From Acetobacter okinawensis JCM 25146 (GTDB lineage Bacteria > Pseudomonadota > Alphaproteobacteria > Acetobacterales > Acetobacteraceae), in the NCBI RefSeq assembly GCF_000613865.1, contig NZ_BAJU01000007.1:30933-94932 (forward strand): a stretch of DNA of 64,000 bases, read 5' to 3'. Below, piece by piece: positions 18,500 to 28,968 of this stretch; position 1 is the first letter of the stretch, and each line of letters starts with the position of its first letter. Both the position numbers and the translations under genes were made by a program. The notes beneath the pieces are model-generated. The model saw nothing but the letters and a program-made list of their open reading frames with translations. It ran no database searches and was not told the DNA's origin.

Positions 18500-19279
18500 T
18501 TATCCTTGTTCTTGTTGCACCAATGGCGCGGCGGCCTGGTCTGTAAACCATGTCAGATCGCCCTGCGCGGTAATGGCACTGGCGGGGCAGTTCGGGTCCT
18601 GCGCGCGAATACGGGCGAGAATATCCCGTTTGGCGGCACCTTCCACCAGAAAAACAACATGCTGGCTGGCGTGGATAGCAGGGTAGGTAAGCGTCAGGCG
18701 GGTATGGGGTGCGGCAGGGGGCACGCAGGGGGCAACCCATGCCGTATGGTTGTGCAGCACCGGCTGGCCGGGAAAGAGCGATGCGGTATGCCCATCGGTG
18801 CCAATGCCGAGGAGCTGAACATCAAAAAAAGGCCTCTCGGGCACAAACTCTGGTGCGCCATAAAGGGTTTTGAGCGTGTGTTCGTATGTTCTGGCAGCAT
18901 CTTCTGCCGTGCCATGGTCAGGCATGGGAAAAATGTTGGAAGCCGGAATGGGCGCTTTGGAAAACAGCAGGCGCTGCATCATGCCAAAATTACTGTCCGC
19001 GTGATCGTGCGGCACAAACCTGTCATCCCCAATAAAGAACTGCATATTATGCCACGGAAAACGCTCCACATAAGGTGCGCTGGCCATAAGGGCATACAGG
19101 TGCTGGGGGGTGGAGCCACCGCTGAGTGCTAGCCGGAATGGTGTGTGGGGGGCTTTGGCAAGGCTGCGGGCAAGCATCCAGTCCGCCAGCCCTGTGATCA
19201 GCGCCTCCCGCGTGGGAAAAACGCGCATGGTGCCGGTGGCGGTTGTCTGTCCGGGCATGTTTGGCTCCTTTGTGGTCAT
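18500..19279 (-). CDS. pgl: 6-phosphogluconolactonase
   Basis: Hydrolyses 6-phosphogluconolactone to 6-phosphogluconate. The 259-residue protein carries the sugar-phosphate-binding LALSGGSTPQHLYALMA, FIGDDRFVPHDHADSNFG and LLGIGTDGHTASLFPG blocks that define the DevB-type lactonase. Its start overlaps the stop of the HAD phosphatase gene by four bases (ATGA). No glucose-6-phosphate dehydrogenase gene is in this window; it must lie elsewhere for this step to be used. Confidence 0.95.
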   Translation of the reverse strand: MTTKEPNMPGQTTATGTMRVFPTREALITGLADWMLARSLAKAPHTPFRLALSGGSTPQHLYALMASAPYVERFPWHNMQFFIGDDRFVPHDHADSNFGMMQRLLFSKAPIPASNIFPMPDHGTAEDAARTYEHTLKTLYGAPEFVPERPFFDVQLLGIGTDGHTASLFPGQPVLHNHTAWVAPCVPPAAPHTRLTLTYPAIHASQHVVFLVEGAAKRDILARIRAQDPNCPASAITAQGDLTWFTDQAAAPLVQQEQG

Positions 19280-20187
19280 TGGGGGCAGGGCGCGCCGGGT
19301 GTGGCTGGGCTGGGGTGTGGCATGTTACCCGCCGGAGTGGTGCGTGGTAGCACAACGTCCGTTATGGCGCGGGCCCATCCCTCCTGCGTATTGGCGCTGG
19401 TTACAAAATGCGCGCAGGCCTGCACATCGGGGGTGGCCTGCCCCATGGCAATAGACAGCCCGGCAATGGACAGCATGGGAATATCGTTGTTCATATCCCC
19501 AATGCAGGCTACTTCATCCACGCTTATGTTGTAGTAGTCTGCCAGTTGGCGCACCGCATGCCCCTTGTTGGCGTGCAGGGGTGTAATATCCAAAAACCAT
19601 TTGCTGGACAGCGCCACACAGGCCCGCCCGGCCAGTTTGCGGGCAATGTCTGCTTCCTGTGCCTGCAATGCGGCGTGGTTAGCGGTTGAGCCCGCAACCT
19701 TGCCAATGTTTTGCACGCATGTGCTTAGGTCAGCGACCTGCGTGGGTATGGTTTGTACGGTTCGGCTTTCTGCCAGCACTAGAGGGTCCTGCGCGTTGCG
19801 TACAAGCCAGTCATGGCCACGGAACAACCATGCATCCACATTCTGGCGTTCCAGCATGTTCAGCGCTTCTAGCACCGTTTGCGGGTCCAGAGACAGGCTA
19901 GAGCGTATGCTTCTGTCGGGGTTAAAGAGCGTTCCCCCGTTGAGAGCGCCATAAGGGGTGCGGATCCCCAGTTGGTCAAAATACATTTCCATGCCGCCAG
20001 CTGGGCGGCTGCTGACAAGGCAGAGTGGAACTCCTGCCCGCTCCAGCGCACGGATGGCGGACAGGCTCTGGTCTGTGACCTGCTTATCCGGGGTGAGCAG
20101 CGTGCCATCCATGTCGGACACAACAAGGCGAATGTGGCGGGCTGGGGCGCGTTCGGGACCATGCCTGTTCTGCCCTAAACCTGCCAT
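19276..20187 (-). CDS. Cof-type HAD-IIB phosphatase
   Basis: Haloacid-dehalogenase hydrolase of 303 residues. The catalytic motif VVSDMDGTLLTPDKQV (nucleophile and acid/base aspartates) is at about residue 23. LCLVSSRPAGGMEMYFDQLG follows, and motif IV with the metal aspartates is VACIGDMNNDIPML near residue 220. Cof enzymes dephosphorylate sugar phosphates or pyridoxal phosphate. Its place between gnd and pgl points to a sugar phosphate, perhaps clearing a toxic side product of the pathway; that role is inferred. Confidence 0.9.
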   Translation of the reverse strand: MAGLGQNRHGPERAPARHIRLVVSDMDGTLLTPDKQVTDQSLSAIRALERAGVPLCLVSSRPAGGMEMYFDQLGIRTPYGALNGGTLFNPDRSIRSSLSLDPQTVLEALNMLERQNVDAWLFRGHDWLVRNAQDPLVLAESRTVQTIPTQVADLSTCVQNIGKVAGSTANHAALQAQEADIARKLAGRACVALSSKWFLDITPLHANKGHAVRQLADYYNISVDEVACIGDMNNDIPMLSIAGLSIAMGQATPDVQACAHFVTSANTQEGWARAITDVVLPRTTPAGNMPHPSPATPGAPCPQ

Positions 20188-20241
20188 TGCGTGCTCCCGG
20201 TGTGGCCCTGCCAGTGTGCTGGCAGGGCTATGCGGCTTGTG

Positions 20242-21239
20242 TCAGCCCTTGTTTTCCACGTGGCCACCAAAGCCAAAGCGCATGGCGGAGAGCACTTTTT
20301 CGGCAAAGGTATTGTCGCTGCGTGAGCGAAAGCGCGTGAACAGTGCGGCTGTCATGACCGGCACAGGCACGGCCTCCTCAATGGCGGCCTCAATGGTCCA
20401 GCGTCCCTCGCCCGAATCACTGACTTCCCCGCTAAAGCTGGCCAATTCGCCATTTTTGGCCAGAGCCTGTGCGGTCAGGTCCAGCAGCCAGGAGGAGACC
20501 ACGCTCCCCCGCCGCCAGACTTCGGCAATGTCTGCCATGTTGAGGGAGAAGCGTTCCTCTTCCGCCAGCAGGGGTGAGTCCTTGCGGTACATCACGTCAA
20601 ACCCTTCGGCAAACGCCTGCATCATGCCGTATTCAATGCCGTTATGCACCATTTTGACAAAATGGCCCGACCCGGCAGGGCCGCAATACAGGTAACCCTG
20701 CTCGGCACGGGGGTCCAGCCCGTCCCGGTCGCGTCCGGGTGTGCGGGGAATATCCCCCATGCCCGGAGCAAGGGCTGCCAGAATGGGGTCAATATGATCG
20801 GCAGCCTCTTTTGCGCCGCCGTACATCATGCAGTAGCCGCGCTCTAGCCCCCACACCCCGCCTGATGTGCCGATGTCGAGGTAATCAATCCCCTTTTCGG
20901 CCAGCACTCCGGCGCGGCGGATGTCGTCCTTGTAGTAGGTATTGCCACCATCGATCACAATATCCCCACGCCCCATGAGCCCGGCGAGCGACATGACGGT
21001 CTGCTCCGTAATCTCACCCGCGGGTAGCATAGACCACACGATTTTTTTGGGCCATGGAGCTGCGCTACTACATCGGCCAGACTGTTCGCCCCCGATGCGT
21101 GCCCGGTTTCTGCCCGTTCTACCGTTTTTGCGACCGCCGCGCTGTCATTGTCGTAAACAACAACGTCGTGCCCAAATCGTGTCAGGCGGACGGCAATGTT
21201 GCCCCCCATCCTGCCCAGCCCAACAATGCCAATCTGCAT
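20242..21239 (-). CDS. gnd: 6-phosphogluconate dehydrogenase, decarboxylating (frameshifted)
   Basis: Oxidises 6-phosphogluconate to ribulose-5-phosphate and CO2. The repaired protein is about 332 residues, the short GntZ/YqeC form rather than the 470-residue E. coli form. Visible are [17 protein letters not shown] at the N-terminus, [38 protein letters not shown] and [20 protein letters not shown], which holds the catalytic lysine. The break is at about 21043 in a run of seven T (plus strand). One more base restores [13 protein letters not shown]. Such a run is a classic place for a miscount. Third gene of the tkt operon. Confidence 0.93.
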
Positions 21240-21266
21240 GATGTTTCTCTTGCCTTCAGTCTCTGA

Positions 21267-24121
21267 TTACACGGCGTCATGCAGGGCGGCTGCAAGTGCT
21301 GCAAGTCCCTGCTTGAGATCGCCGCGGATATGCACGCGCAGGGCACGGCGTTTGCGCTCGCTCAGCACGTCAAAATCACCACGTGCCTGTGCGCTCTCGA
21401 CCACGCCAAAGGTGTAGCTGGTGCCGGGTACGGGCAGGTCCCGCGCATTGTCCGCCGTAATCTGGAGGAACACGCCGGTGTTGGGGCCTCCTTTGTAGGC
21501 CTGACCTGTGGAGTGGAGGAAGCGCGGCCCAAAACCTGTGGAGGTGGCAATGGTTTTGGCATTGCGCACATGCAGGCGGGTGTGCTGGAGCCATTCCGCC
21601 GTCTCGCGGTTGCGCTCGATAAAGGCCAGCAGGGCCACGTAGTCACCGGGCTGGACACGGTCAAAGTGGGCTTTGAGGATGGCTGACGCGCTTTCGGCCT
21701 TTACCGCAGCAGCATTGTCAGGGTCGGTAAAGAAGGCAAGGGGGCCAAATTCCGCAAACGGGGTCTGCGTGGGCAGGGCGCCTGTTTTTTCGTAGGCTTC
21801 CGTCAGCTTGCGGGTTTCCACCTTGGTGGATTCCACATCGGGCTGGTCAAACGGGTCTATGCCCAAAAAAGCCCCCGCAACAGCAGTGGCGACCTCCCAG
21901 CGGAAAAACTCCTGCGCAATCTGGCGTTTGCTGTGCAGGTTGATGGTCACAACCGGCTGGCCTGCCGCAATCAGGGTGGCAATGGCCTCATCCTGCTCAT
22001 GGCGGTGCTCGGTGCTCAGGCGGAGGTAAACGAACAGCCGGTCGTGGCCGTAGCGGTGGGGGCCGCCCAGTGTTTCGTTATCAATGGGGATAATGCCCTT
22101 GCCGTGCTTGCCGGTGGATTCTGCCACCAGCTGCTCCAGCCATGCGCCAAAATCCGCAATCTGCGGTGTGGCGATAATGCTGAGCTTGTCGCGGCCCAGT
22201 TGTGTAGCAGCAACTCCCATAAGGGCGCCAAGCTGTACGCCGGGGTTCAGTGCTGGCGGCACGCTGGCATCACACAGGCGGACACCACGTAGGGCATCTT
22301 CCAAAAACAGGCGTACAGGCACACCAGCGGCTGCGGCAGGTACAAGCCCGAAGTTGGAGAGAATGGAATAGCGGCCACCAATTTTGGGGTCGCCTGCAAA
22401 AATTTTCCAGAACCCTTCTTCTTTGGCCAGAGCCTCCAGCTTGGAGCCGGGGTCGGTAATGGCCACAAAATGCGCGCCTGCTTTGTCCTTGAGTGCGCGC
22501 TTGGCCAGATCGTGGAAGTAGGCCAGCATAATGTTGGGTTCAAGCGTTGTGCCGGACTTGGAGGCAACGATGAACAGCGTATGCGCGGGGTCTATCTTGC
22601 GTTCAAAGGCGGCAACCTGCTGCGGGTCCGTGCTGTCGAGCACATACAGGTGGCCAAACCCTTCGTGCTTGCCAAAGGTCATGGCCAGCACTTCCGGCCC
22701 CATGCTGGAGCCGCCCATGCCCATGAGCAGCACCTGCTGAAAACCGCGTGCGCGGACTTCGGCCTGAAAAGCCTCTAGCTCTTCCACATGGGTCAGCCGT
22801 TCGTCCACCACATCCAGCCAGTTGACCCAGTCTGCTTCTGACTGGCTGGTCCATACTGCGGCGTCTTTGCGCCACAGGCGGCGGATGGTGCCAGCCTTGC
22901 GCCAGTCTTCCAGCCCGGCATCCAGTGCGGATTGCAGGTCGGAGGGCAGGCTGGTTTTAAGGGTGGTCAGCTTGGTGCCCATAAGAGCAATCTGCTTGGC
23001 AGCAACCGAGCCCAGGAGCGCATCAAAGGCATCTTCAAAGGCGCTTACGCCATTGTTGAGCAAGGTTGTGGTGACGGTGTTCAGGTCCAGCCCAAGGCGT
23101 TCGGCACTCTCCATGACCGCGCGGGCTTCGGCTACGCCTTTTGTCAGGGTCTCGCTGACCGTGCCGTGGTCACGGAAGGCATCCATGGTGGCGGGCGGCA
23201 GGGTGTTGACGGTCTGCGGGCCAATCAGCGTGTCTACATACAAGACGTCGCTGTAGGTTTTGTCCTTGGTGCCGGTGGAGGCCCACAGCAGGCGCTGGGT
23301 CTGTGCTCCGGCATCTTCCAGCGCTTTCCAGCGCGGGGTCTGCATGATGTCCTGCCAGTAGCGTAGGCCATTTTTGCATTGGCAATGGCGACTTTGCCGC
23401 GCAGGTCCCGCAGGCTCTGGGCGTCCTTGTCCCCGGCGTTGATGCGGCGGTCTATGGCGGCATCAATCTTGCCATCAATACGGCTGACAAAGAACGAGGC
23501 AACAGACGCCACGCGGGACAGGTCACCCCCACGGGCCTTGAGGTCTTCCAGCCCGCTCAGCCAGGCTTCCACCACATCGCGGTAGGCGGCGAGCGAGAAA
23601 ATAAGTGTGACGTTGACGTTAATACCCGCAGCAATTGTCTGGCGGATAGCCGGAATGCTCTGCGGTGTGGCGGGTATTTTTATCATCAGGTTGGGGGCGT
23701 TTACATCTGCCCACAGCCGTGCGGCCTCATGCGCTGTTCCTGCCTCGTCCCGTGCAAGGTAGGGCGAGACCTCAAGGCTGACAAATCCGTCCCGTCCTTT
23801 GGTCTGCTCATAAACCGGGGCCAGAACGCGGGCTGCGGCCTGAATGTCGGTAACAGCCAGCCGCTCGTACAAGGCGCCGGGGGAGAGAGTTTCATGCGCC
23901 AGAATATCGCGCATCTGCGGGTCATATTCCGTGCCTTCGCCCATGGCTTTTTCAAAAATGGCGGGGTTGGAGGTTACGCCACGTATGTCCCCACTGTTCA
24001 CCAGTTGGGCCAGTGACCCGTCCTCCACAAATGCGCGGCGGATAAAGTCCAGCCATGGGGACTGATGAACCGTGGCCAGGGCCTGTAATGGGTTGCTGCC
24101 TGTGGGCACTGAGGCGGTCAT
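21267..24121 (-). CDS. tal-pgi: Bifunctional transaldolase/glucose-6-phosphate isomerase (frameshifted)
   Basis: A fusion of about 951 residues. The N-terminal transaldolase (about 1-365) has DIRGVTSNPAIFEKAMGE and the Schiff-base lysine region NLMIKIPATPQSIPAIRQ. The C-terminal phosphoglucose isomerase (about 400-951) has FIVASKSGTTLEPNIMLAYF and GSKLEALAKEEGFWKIF. This fusion is known from acetic acid bacteria. The frame breaks near 23369 within the linker: one missing C after GCCTAC restores AKMAYRYWQDIMQTPRW. Since the reading resumes exactly on homologous sequence, I treat it as one gene. It overlaps the tkt stop by four bases. Confidence 0.93.
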
Positions 24122-26312
24122 ACGTGCATATCCTTATCCTGCCCGGCTTCTCTGCCAAGGAGCATGCCGGGCTTCATCCTGTAACCGTTACGCCAGATTG
24201 GGCTGTCTGGTTCAGCCAACTGTTTGCGGGCGGCGTTGAGAACGGCGTCCACCGTAAAGCCAAAGTGCTTGAGCAACTGACCCGCCGGGCCAGATGCACC
24301 AAACCCGCCCATGGCGATAATCGCGCCCGTAGGGCCAGCGTAACGGTCCCATCCAATGGGGGAGCCCGCTTCTACTACCACGCGCCCCGTTACAATGGAG
24401 GGTAGGACGCTTTCGCGGTAAGATTGTGGCTGTGCTTCAAACAGTTCCCAGCTTGGCATGGATACTACGCGGGCGGGCACGCCCTGAGCACTCAGGGTTT
24501 CGTAAGCTTCCACAGCAAGGGAGAGCTCGCTCCCCGTTGCGATCAGGATGACCTTGGGGGTCTGTTCGCTGCTGGCCAGCACATACGCGCCCTTGGCCAG
24601 CCCGGAGGCGGGTGCATAGCGCGTGCGGTCCAGCGTGGGCAGGTTCTGGCGGCTCAGCGCCAGTGCGGCCGGGCCGGAACGGTTGGCAACAAGGTAGCGC
24701 CATGCTTCGGCTACTTCGTTGGCATCCGCAGGGCGCAGGGTGACCAGACCGGGGGTGGCGCGCAGTTGCACAAGCTGTTCAATGGGCTGGTGGGTCGGGC
24801 CATCTTCCCCCACGCCAATGGAATCGTGGGTGAAAATATAGGTTACCGGCAGTCCCATCAGGGCGGACAGGCGGATAGCGCCTTCATGTAGTCCGAGAAG
24901 ATCAGGAACCCTGCACCGTACGGGCGCAGCCCATACAGCGCCATGCCGTTGACTATAGCGCCCATGGCGTGTTCGCGAACACCAAAATGGAAGTTGCGCC
25001 CGGCATAGCTGCCACCCCACTGGGCGGGCTGAAAACTCTCTTCCCCCTTGAGCAGGGTTTTGGTGGAAGGGGCCAGATCGGCCGAGCCACCCAGCAGCCA
25101 TGGCAGGCGGCCAGCAACCGCGTTCAGTACCTCGCCAGAGCTTGCGCGTGAGGCTGTGCCTTTGGCATCGGTAGGGTAGAGCGGGATGTCCGCGTCCCAG
25201 CCTTCGGGCAGGGAGCCGCTGAAAATAGCGTCCAATTCGCCCGCTTCATGCGGGTGGGCCGTGCGGTAGCTGGCAAACAGCGCTTCCCATGCGGTGCGGG
25301 CCGCAGCGCCACGCGCACCAAGTCCTGCGCGCATGTGGGGCAGAACGGCATCTGGCACGGCAAAATTGCTGTCTTCTGGCCAGTTGAGGAATTTTTTGGT
25401 CTCACGCACTTCTTCAGCACCCAGCGGTTCACCGTGGGCGGAGGCCTTGCCAGCCTTGTGCGGCGCACCCCATGCGATAACCGAGTGTGCGATAATCAGG
25501 GTCGGCTTACGCGTTTCCGCTTTGGCGTTGGCCAGCAGGTCCATAAAGGTAGTGGTGTCGTTTGCGTCCTTGAGTTCGAGCACCTGCCAGCCGTAGGCCG
25601 CAAAGCGTTCGGCCACATTTTCGGTAAAAGCGACTTCGGTCGAGCCTTCAATGGAAATGCGGTTGGAATCGTAAATCCAGGTCAGGTTGCCCAGTTCAAG
25701 GTGCGCGGCAAGGGATGCGGCCTCGCTGGAGACCCCTTCCATCATGTCCCCATCACCACACAGCGTGTACACATGGTGGTCAAACAGGGTGAATCCGGGC
25801 TTGTTGTAGCGGGCGGCCAGCCATTTTTCGGCAATGGCCATGCCTACAGAGTTGCCACAGCCAGCACCCAGCGGGCCTGTTGTGGTTTCTACCCCCGTGG
25901 TGTGGCCATATTCGGGGTGGCCGGGGGTTTTGGAGCCAAACTGGCGGAACTGTTTGAGGTCTTCCACACTCAGGGCCGGTTCATCCGTGACTTTGCCGTC
26001 CGTAACCTGCCGGATACCTGCAACATGGATCAGTGCGTACAGCAGCATGGAGGCGTGGCCGATGGACAGCACAAAACGGTCACGGTTAGGCCACAGCGGG
26101 GCTGTGGGGTCGTAGCTGAGGGCGTTCTGCCACAAGGTGTAGGCAATGGGTGCCATGGACATGGCAGCACCGGGGTGCCCGGAGTTGGCGTTCTGCACGG
26201 CATCCATGACCAGTGTGCGGATGGTGTTGATGCACAGGGTGTCTGGGTTGTTTGCGCTACCGGCCTGTGCGCCGGCTGGTGCACGAAGGGGGGTAGAAAA
26301 AGAAACGCGCAT
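24118..26312 (-). CDS. tkt: Transketolase (frameshifted)
   Basis: Thiamine-diphosphate enzyme transferring two-carbon units in the pentose-phosphate pathway, about 731 residues when repaired. Visible blocks are NSGHPGAAMSMAPIAYTLWQ, the ThDP motif LCGDGDMMEGVSSEAASLAA, the pyrimidine domain with FTHDSIGVGEDGPTHQPIEQ, and a C-terminal domain. The break is at about 24885: SDYMK continues into an unrelated tail in one frame, while AIRLSALMGLPVTYIF continues in another. One base is missing. The start at 26312 (MRVSFSTPLRAPAGA) is preferred over 26408. First gene of the carbon operon. Confidence 0.93.
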
Positions 26313-26366
26313 AGCGGGCCTGTCCTCCAGCTGGGCTTTAGTGCCAAAGCCCGCAAATAATAAGGG

Positions 26367-26389
26367 CGGAGCCTGCGTATGAGGCTCCG
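26367..26389 (-). promoter_or_regulatory. Hairpin in the tkt leader
   Basis: Perfect seven-base stem CGGAGCC/GGCTCCG with a nine-base loop, 55 bases upstream of the tkt start codon. On the minus strand it is followed by a short T-containing stretch (CCCTTATTATTT). It could be an attenuator, a stability element, or chance. No known riboswitch core is visible. Confidence 0.3.
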
Positions 26390-26611
26390 TTAAAAGAAGT
26401 TTTTGCACAATTCCACGGTTCCGCGTTTTTCGGCAAGAGACGAGCTTGCCCGCAGTGGAACCCTTGCGGAGTTATCCAGTTGGACCCATTATATCAAAAG
26501 AGTTGTTTTTCTGCCATGTGCACCCGCGGGCCTTATGCCATCAGGCCAGTTTGGAGTGTGTGGCAGGGTTACGCTTTTTTGCCACATCAACCGTTTTTCC
26601 GGAGGTCAGCC

Positions 26612-27184
26612 ATGACAGAAGAGTCTCAACGGACACAGTCCGGGCAGGCCCCCGCCAATCCGGCAGCCGGAGCAGGCGGGCAGGCTTTTACGCGCGAGCA
26701 GGTGGAAGCTCTGTTCATTAACGCTGCCAGAGAAGGGGATGCGGACCTTCTTGCCCGTTTTCTGGATGCGGGGATGAACCCCAACCAGAGGATGGAAAAG
26801 GGCTACACACCGCTGATTCTGGCTGCCTATAACGGGCACAGGGATGCGGTGCGCGTGCTGCTTGACCGCGGTGCCGATACCAATCTGCAGGATGAAAAAG
26901 GCTCTACAGCACTCAGTGGAGTCGCCTTTAAAGGCGATGTTGTTCTGGCAAATATGCTGCTTGAGGCGGGGGCGGAGGTGGATGCCACCAACGCTGTGGG
27001 CCGTACACCGCTTATGTTTGCCGTCATGTTCGGGCGTGATGACGTTGCCCGTGCGCTCCTTGGTGCTGGTGCCAATGTTCTGCTCCGTGATGGTGAGGGG
27101 CTGAGTGCTCTTGATCTGGCCCAGAGGCAGGGGAATGGTGCGCTCTTGCAGGATTTGAAAAAAGCGGTAGGCGTTTCTGCCTGA
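26612..27184 (+). CDS. Ankyrin repeat protein
   Basis: Soluble protein of 190 residues with a low-complexity, Ala/Gly/Gln-rich N-terminus (about 1-28) followed by four to five ankyrin repeats. The repeats are clear: KGYTPLILAAYNGHRDAVRV, KGSTALSGVAFKGDVVLANM and VGRTPLMFAVMFGRDDVARA, each followed by a Leu-rich helix and G-A-D/N-type turn. GGAGG precedes the ATG at 26612 by seven bases, which sets the start inside a longer frame. It has no signal peptide or enzymatic domain. It diverges from tkt across 299 bases. Partner unknown. Confidence 0.87.
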   Translation: MTEESQRTQSGQAPANPAAGAGGQAFTREQVEALFINAAREGDADLLARFLDAGMNPNQRMEKGYTPLILAAYNGHRDAVRVLLDRGADTNLQDEKGSTALSGVAFKGDVVLANMLLEAGAEVDATNAVGRTPLMFAVMFGRDDVARALLGAGANVLLRDGEGLSALDLAQRQGNGALLQDLKKAVGVSA

Positions 27185-27251
27185 TAGTAAGAGCAGGAGC
27201 ATGGCGCGCAGGAGCGTGCCATGCCCGTTGTGAGCGAAGCCTTTTTTGAGC

Positions 27252-27285
27252 AACGGCCTGCCAGCGCAGGCCGTTTAACTTTTTG
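27252..27285 (+). terminator. Rho-independent-type terminator after the ankyrin gene
   Basis: Stem AACGGCCTG/CAGGCCGTT (nine perfect pairs, six-base loop) followed by TAACTTTTT. It lies between the ankyrin gene and hisC, so hisC probably has its own promoter or receives readthrough. Confidence 0.65.
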
Positions 27286-27302
27286 TCTATGGAATGATCA
27301 GC

Positions 27303-28370
27303 ATGAGCCGCTTCTGGAGCCCTCTTGTCCACACCCTTACGCCTTATGTGCCGGGGGAGCAGCCCAAGATTGCCAATCTGATCAAGCTGAACACCAATGA
27401 ACTGCCCTATGGCCCGTCCCCCAAAGCGCTGGAGGCCATAAAAGCTGCCACAGATGACAGTCTGCGCCTGTACCCGGACCCCGAGGCACTGGCATTGCGC
27501 ACGGCACTGGGCAAGCGTGTTGGCCTTGGTGCGGAGCATGTGTTTGTTGGCAATGGCTCGGACGAAGTGCTCGCCCACGCGTTTCAGGCTCTGTTCGCCC
27601 ACGGGGAGCCGCTGCTCTTCCCCGATGTGAGTTACAGTTTTTACAAGGTGTATTGTGGCCTGTACAAACTACCTTACCGCATGGTGCCGCTGAGTGCTGA
27701 CATGCGCATTGTGGTGGAGGACTACGCAGGCCCGTGCAGTGGCGTGGTCATTGCAAACCCCAATGCGCCCACCGGCATAGCTCTGGGGCTGGACGCCATT
27801 CGCAGGCTGCTGGAGATGCACCCTGAGCGCGTGGTGCTGGTGGATGAGGCCTATGTGGATTTTGGCGCCCAGAGCGCTGTGGAATTGGTCCGCGAATACC
27901 CTAACCTGCTGGTTGTGCAGACTTTTTCCAAATCCCGCGCACTGGCTGGCGCACGGGTGGGCTTTGCCTTTGGTCAGCCGGATCTGATCGAAGCCCTTGT
28001 GCGGGTCAAGGACAGCTTCAATTCCTATCCTCTGGACCGTCTGGCGCAGGTCGGGGCGCTGGCTTCGGTGGAGGATGAGGCGTGGTTTGCCCAAGGCGTG
28101 CAGCAGGTGGTCGACAACCGCAGCCTGTTGAGTGAGGGGCTGGAGGCTCTTGGTTTTGAAGTCTTGCCGTCTACGGCAAACTTTGTTTACACTCGTCACC
28201 CTGACCGTGATGCAGGAGAACTGGCCGCGCAGCTAAGGTCCCGGGCCATTCTGGTCCGCCACCTTAAAGGCGAACGCACAATGGCGTGGTTGCGCATTAC
28301 GGTTGGAACACAAGAGCAGTGTCAGGCGTTGCTGGATGTTTTGCGCGACAGTGTTCTTCGCAATTCGTAA
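27303..28370 (+). CDS. hisC: Histidinol-phosphate aminotransferase
   Basis: PLP-dependent class I/II aminotransferase of about 355 residues, acting in histidine biosynthesis (imidazole-acetol phosphate to histidinol phosphate). Visible are [19 protein letters not shown] near the N-terminus, [37 protein letters not shown] and the PLP-lysine motif [19 protein letters not shown]. Starts at 27294 and 27303 are both possible; 27303 has a GGA-type site at better spacing. No other his genes are nearby. Family members can also act on aromatic amino acids. Confidence 0.92.
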   Translation: MSRFWSPLVHTLTPYVPGEQPKIANLIKLNTNELPYGPSPKALEAIKAATDDSLRLYPDPEALALRTALGKRVGLGAEHVFVGNGSDEVLAHAFQALFAHGEPLLFPDVSYSFYKVYCGLYKLPYRMVPLSADMRIVVEDYAGPCSGVVIANPNAPTGIALGLDAIRRLLEMHPERVVLVDEAYVDFGAQSAVELVREYPNLLVVQTFSKSRALAGARVGFAFGQPDLIEALVRVKDSFNSYPLDRLAQVGALASVEDEAWFAQGVQQVVDNRSLLSEGLEALGFEVLPSTANFVYTRHPDRDAGELAAQLRSRAILVRHLKGERTMAWLRITVGTQEQCQALLDVLRDSVLRNS

Positions 28371-28480
28371 AAACTGTCTGCTCAATTCGTCCAGTCGTCA
28401 CGGCTCTGGCCGGGCCTGTACCGCATAGCAAAGCGGCAGGCGCACACAGAGTCAGGTATTAAATTTTGAAGACATAAACC

Positions 28481-28807
28481 ATGCCGCAGCCCCAGCCGCA
28501 TGGTCTTGATTTGATGGAGGATCTGTTCATGCGCGCTTATCGCGGCCAGATGTCTGATAACCAGCCAATCCGGCGTTCCCTGCCGGAAAAACAGAAGCAG
28601 TTGCGTGACCTGAAGGAAACGCTGGCTGCCATGAAGTCTCACACCTCCCCTGCTTTGAAGGAGAGCGTGCGCAAACGTATTGCCCAGCTTGAAGCTGAGC
28701 TGACGGCAGCGCCTGTGCTTAAGGCTGCCAACCGGAGCAGTACGGCGGCACGGCCCCGGCAGGAGCGGGCCGCCACGCCACGCAGGCCAACAATACGTTC
28801 CCTTTAA
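28481..28807 (+). CDS. Small hypothetical coiled-coil protein
   Basis: One hundred and eight residues, unrecognised. The central part (about 35-75: SLPEKQKQLRDLKETLAAMK, then SVRKRIAQLEAELTA) is a strongly helical, charged coiled coil. The C-terminal 30 residues are basic and rich in Arg, Ala and Pro, suggesting nucleic-acid or membrane-surface binding. A good intrinsic terminator follows directly, which supports a real transcription unit. Function unknown. Confidence 0.65.
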   Translation: MPQPQPHGLDLMEDLFMRAYRGQMSDNQPIRRSLPEKQKQLRDLKETLAAMKSHTSPALKESVRKRIAQLEAELTAAPVLKAANRSSTAARPRQERAATPRRPTIRSL

Positions 28808-28819
28808 ATAATGGGAAAG

Positions 28820-28852
28820 AAAGGGGAGGGGTGGTTGACCGCTCCCCTTTTT
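28820..28852 (+). terminator. Rho-independent terminator
   Basis: Stem AAAGGGGAG at 28820 pairs with CTCCCCTTT at 28842 and runs into TTTTT. It ends the transcription unit of the small coiled-coil protein. Confidence 0.8.
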
Positions 28853-28968
28853 GTGTGGCTTGTGCGTGGTGAAACATTTTTGGGCGAGATTGTCGCTGCA
28901 AGATAAGCCGCGCTGCGGCGCATTGGAAAAAAAAACCATAAGAGCTGAGCAGAACAGGGAGAGCGGAA

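Noticed and set aside
21030..21060. Programmed frameshifting in gnd at the A7 run
   Set aside because: Similar breaks occur across 16 unrelated genes at many sequence contexts, so sequence error explains them better than a recoding signal in one gene.
25248..26360. A 370-codon frame antisense to tkt
   Set aside because: Transketolase motifs are on the minus strand; this is a codon-bias shadow.
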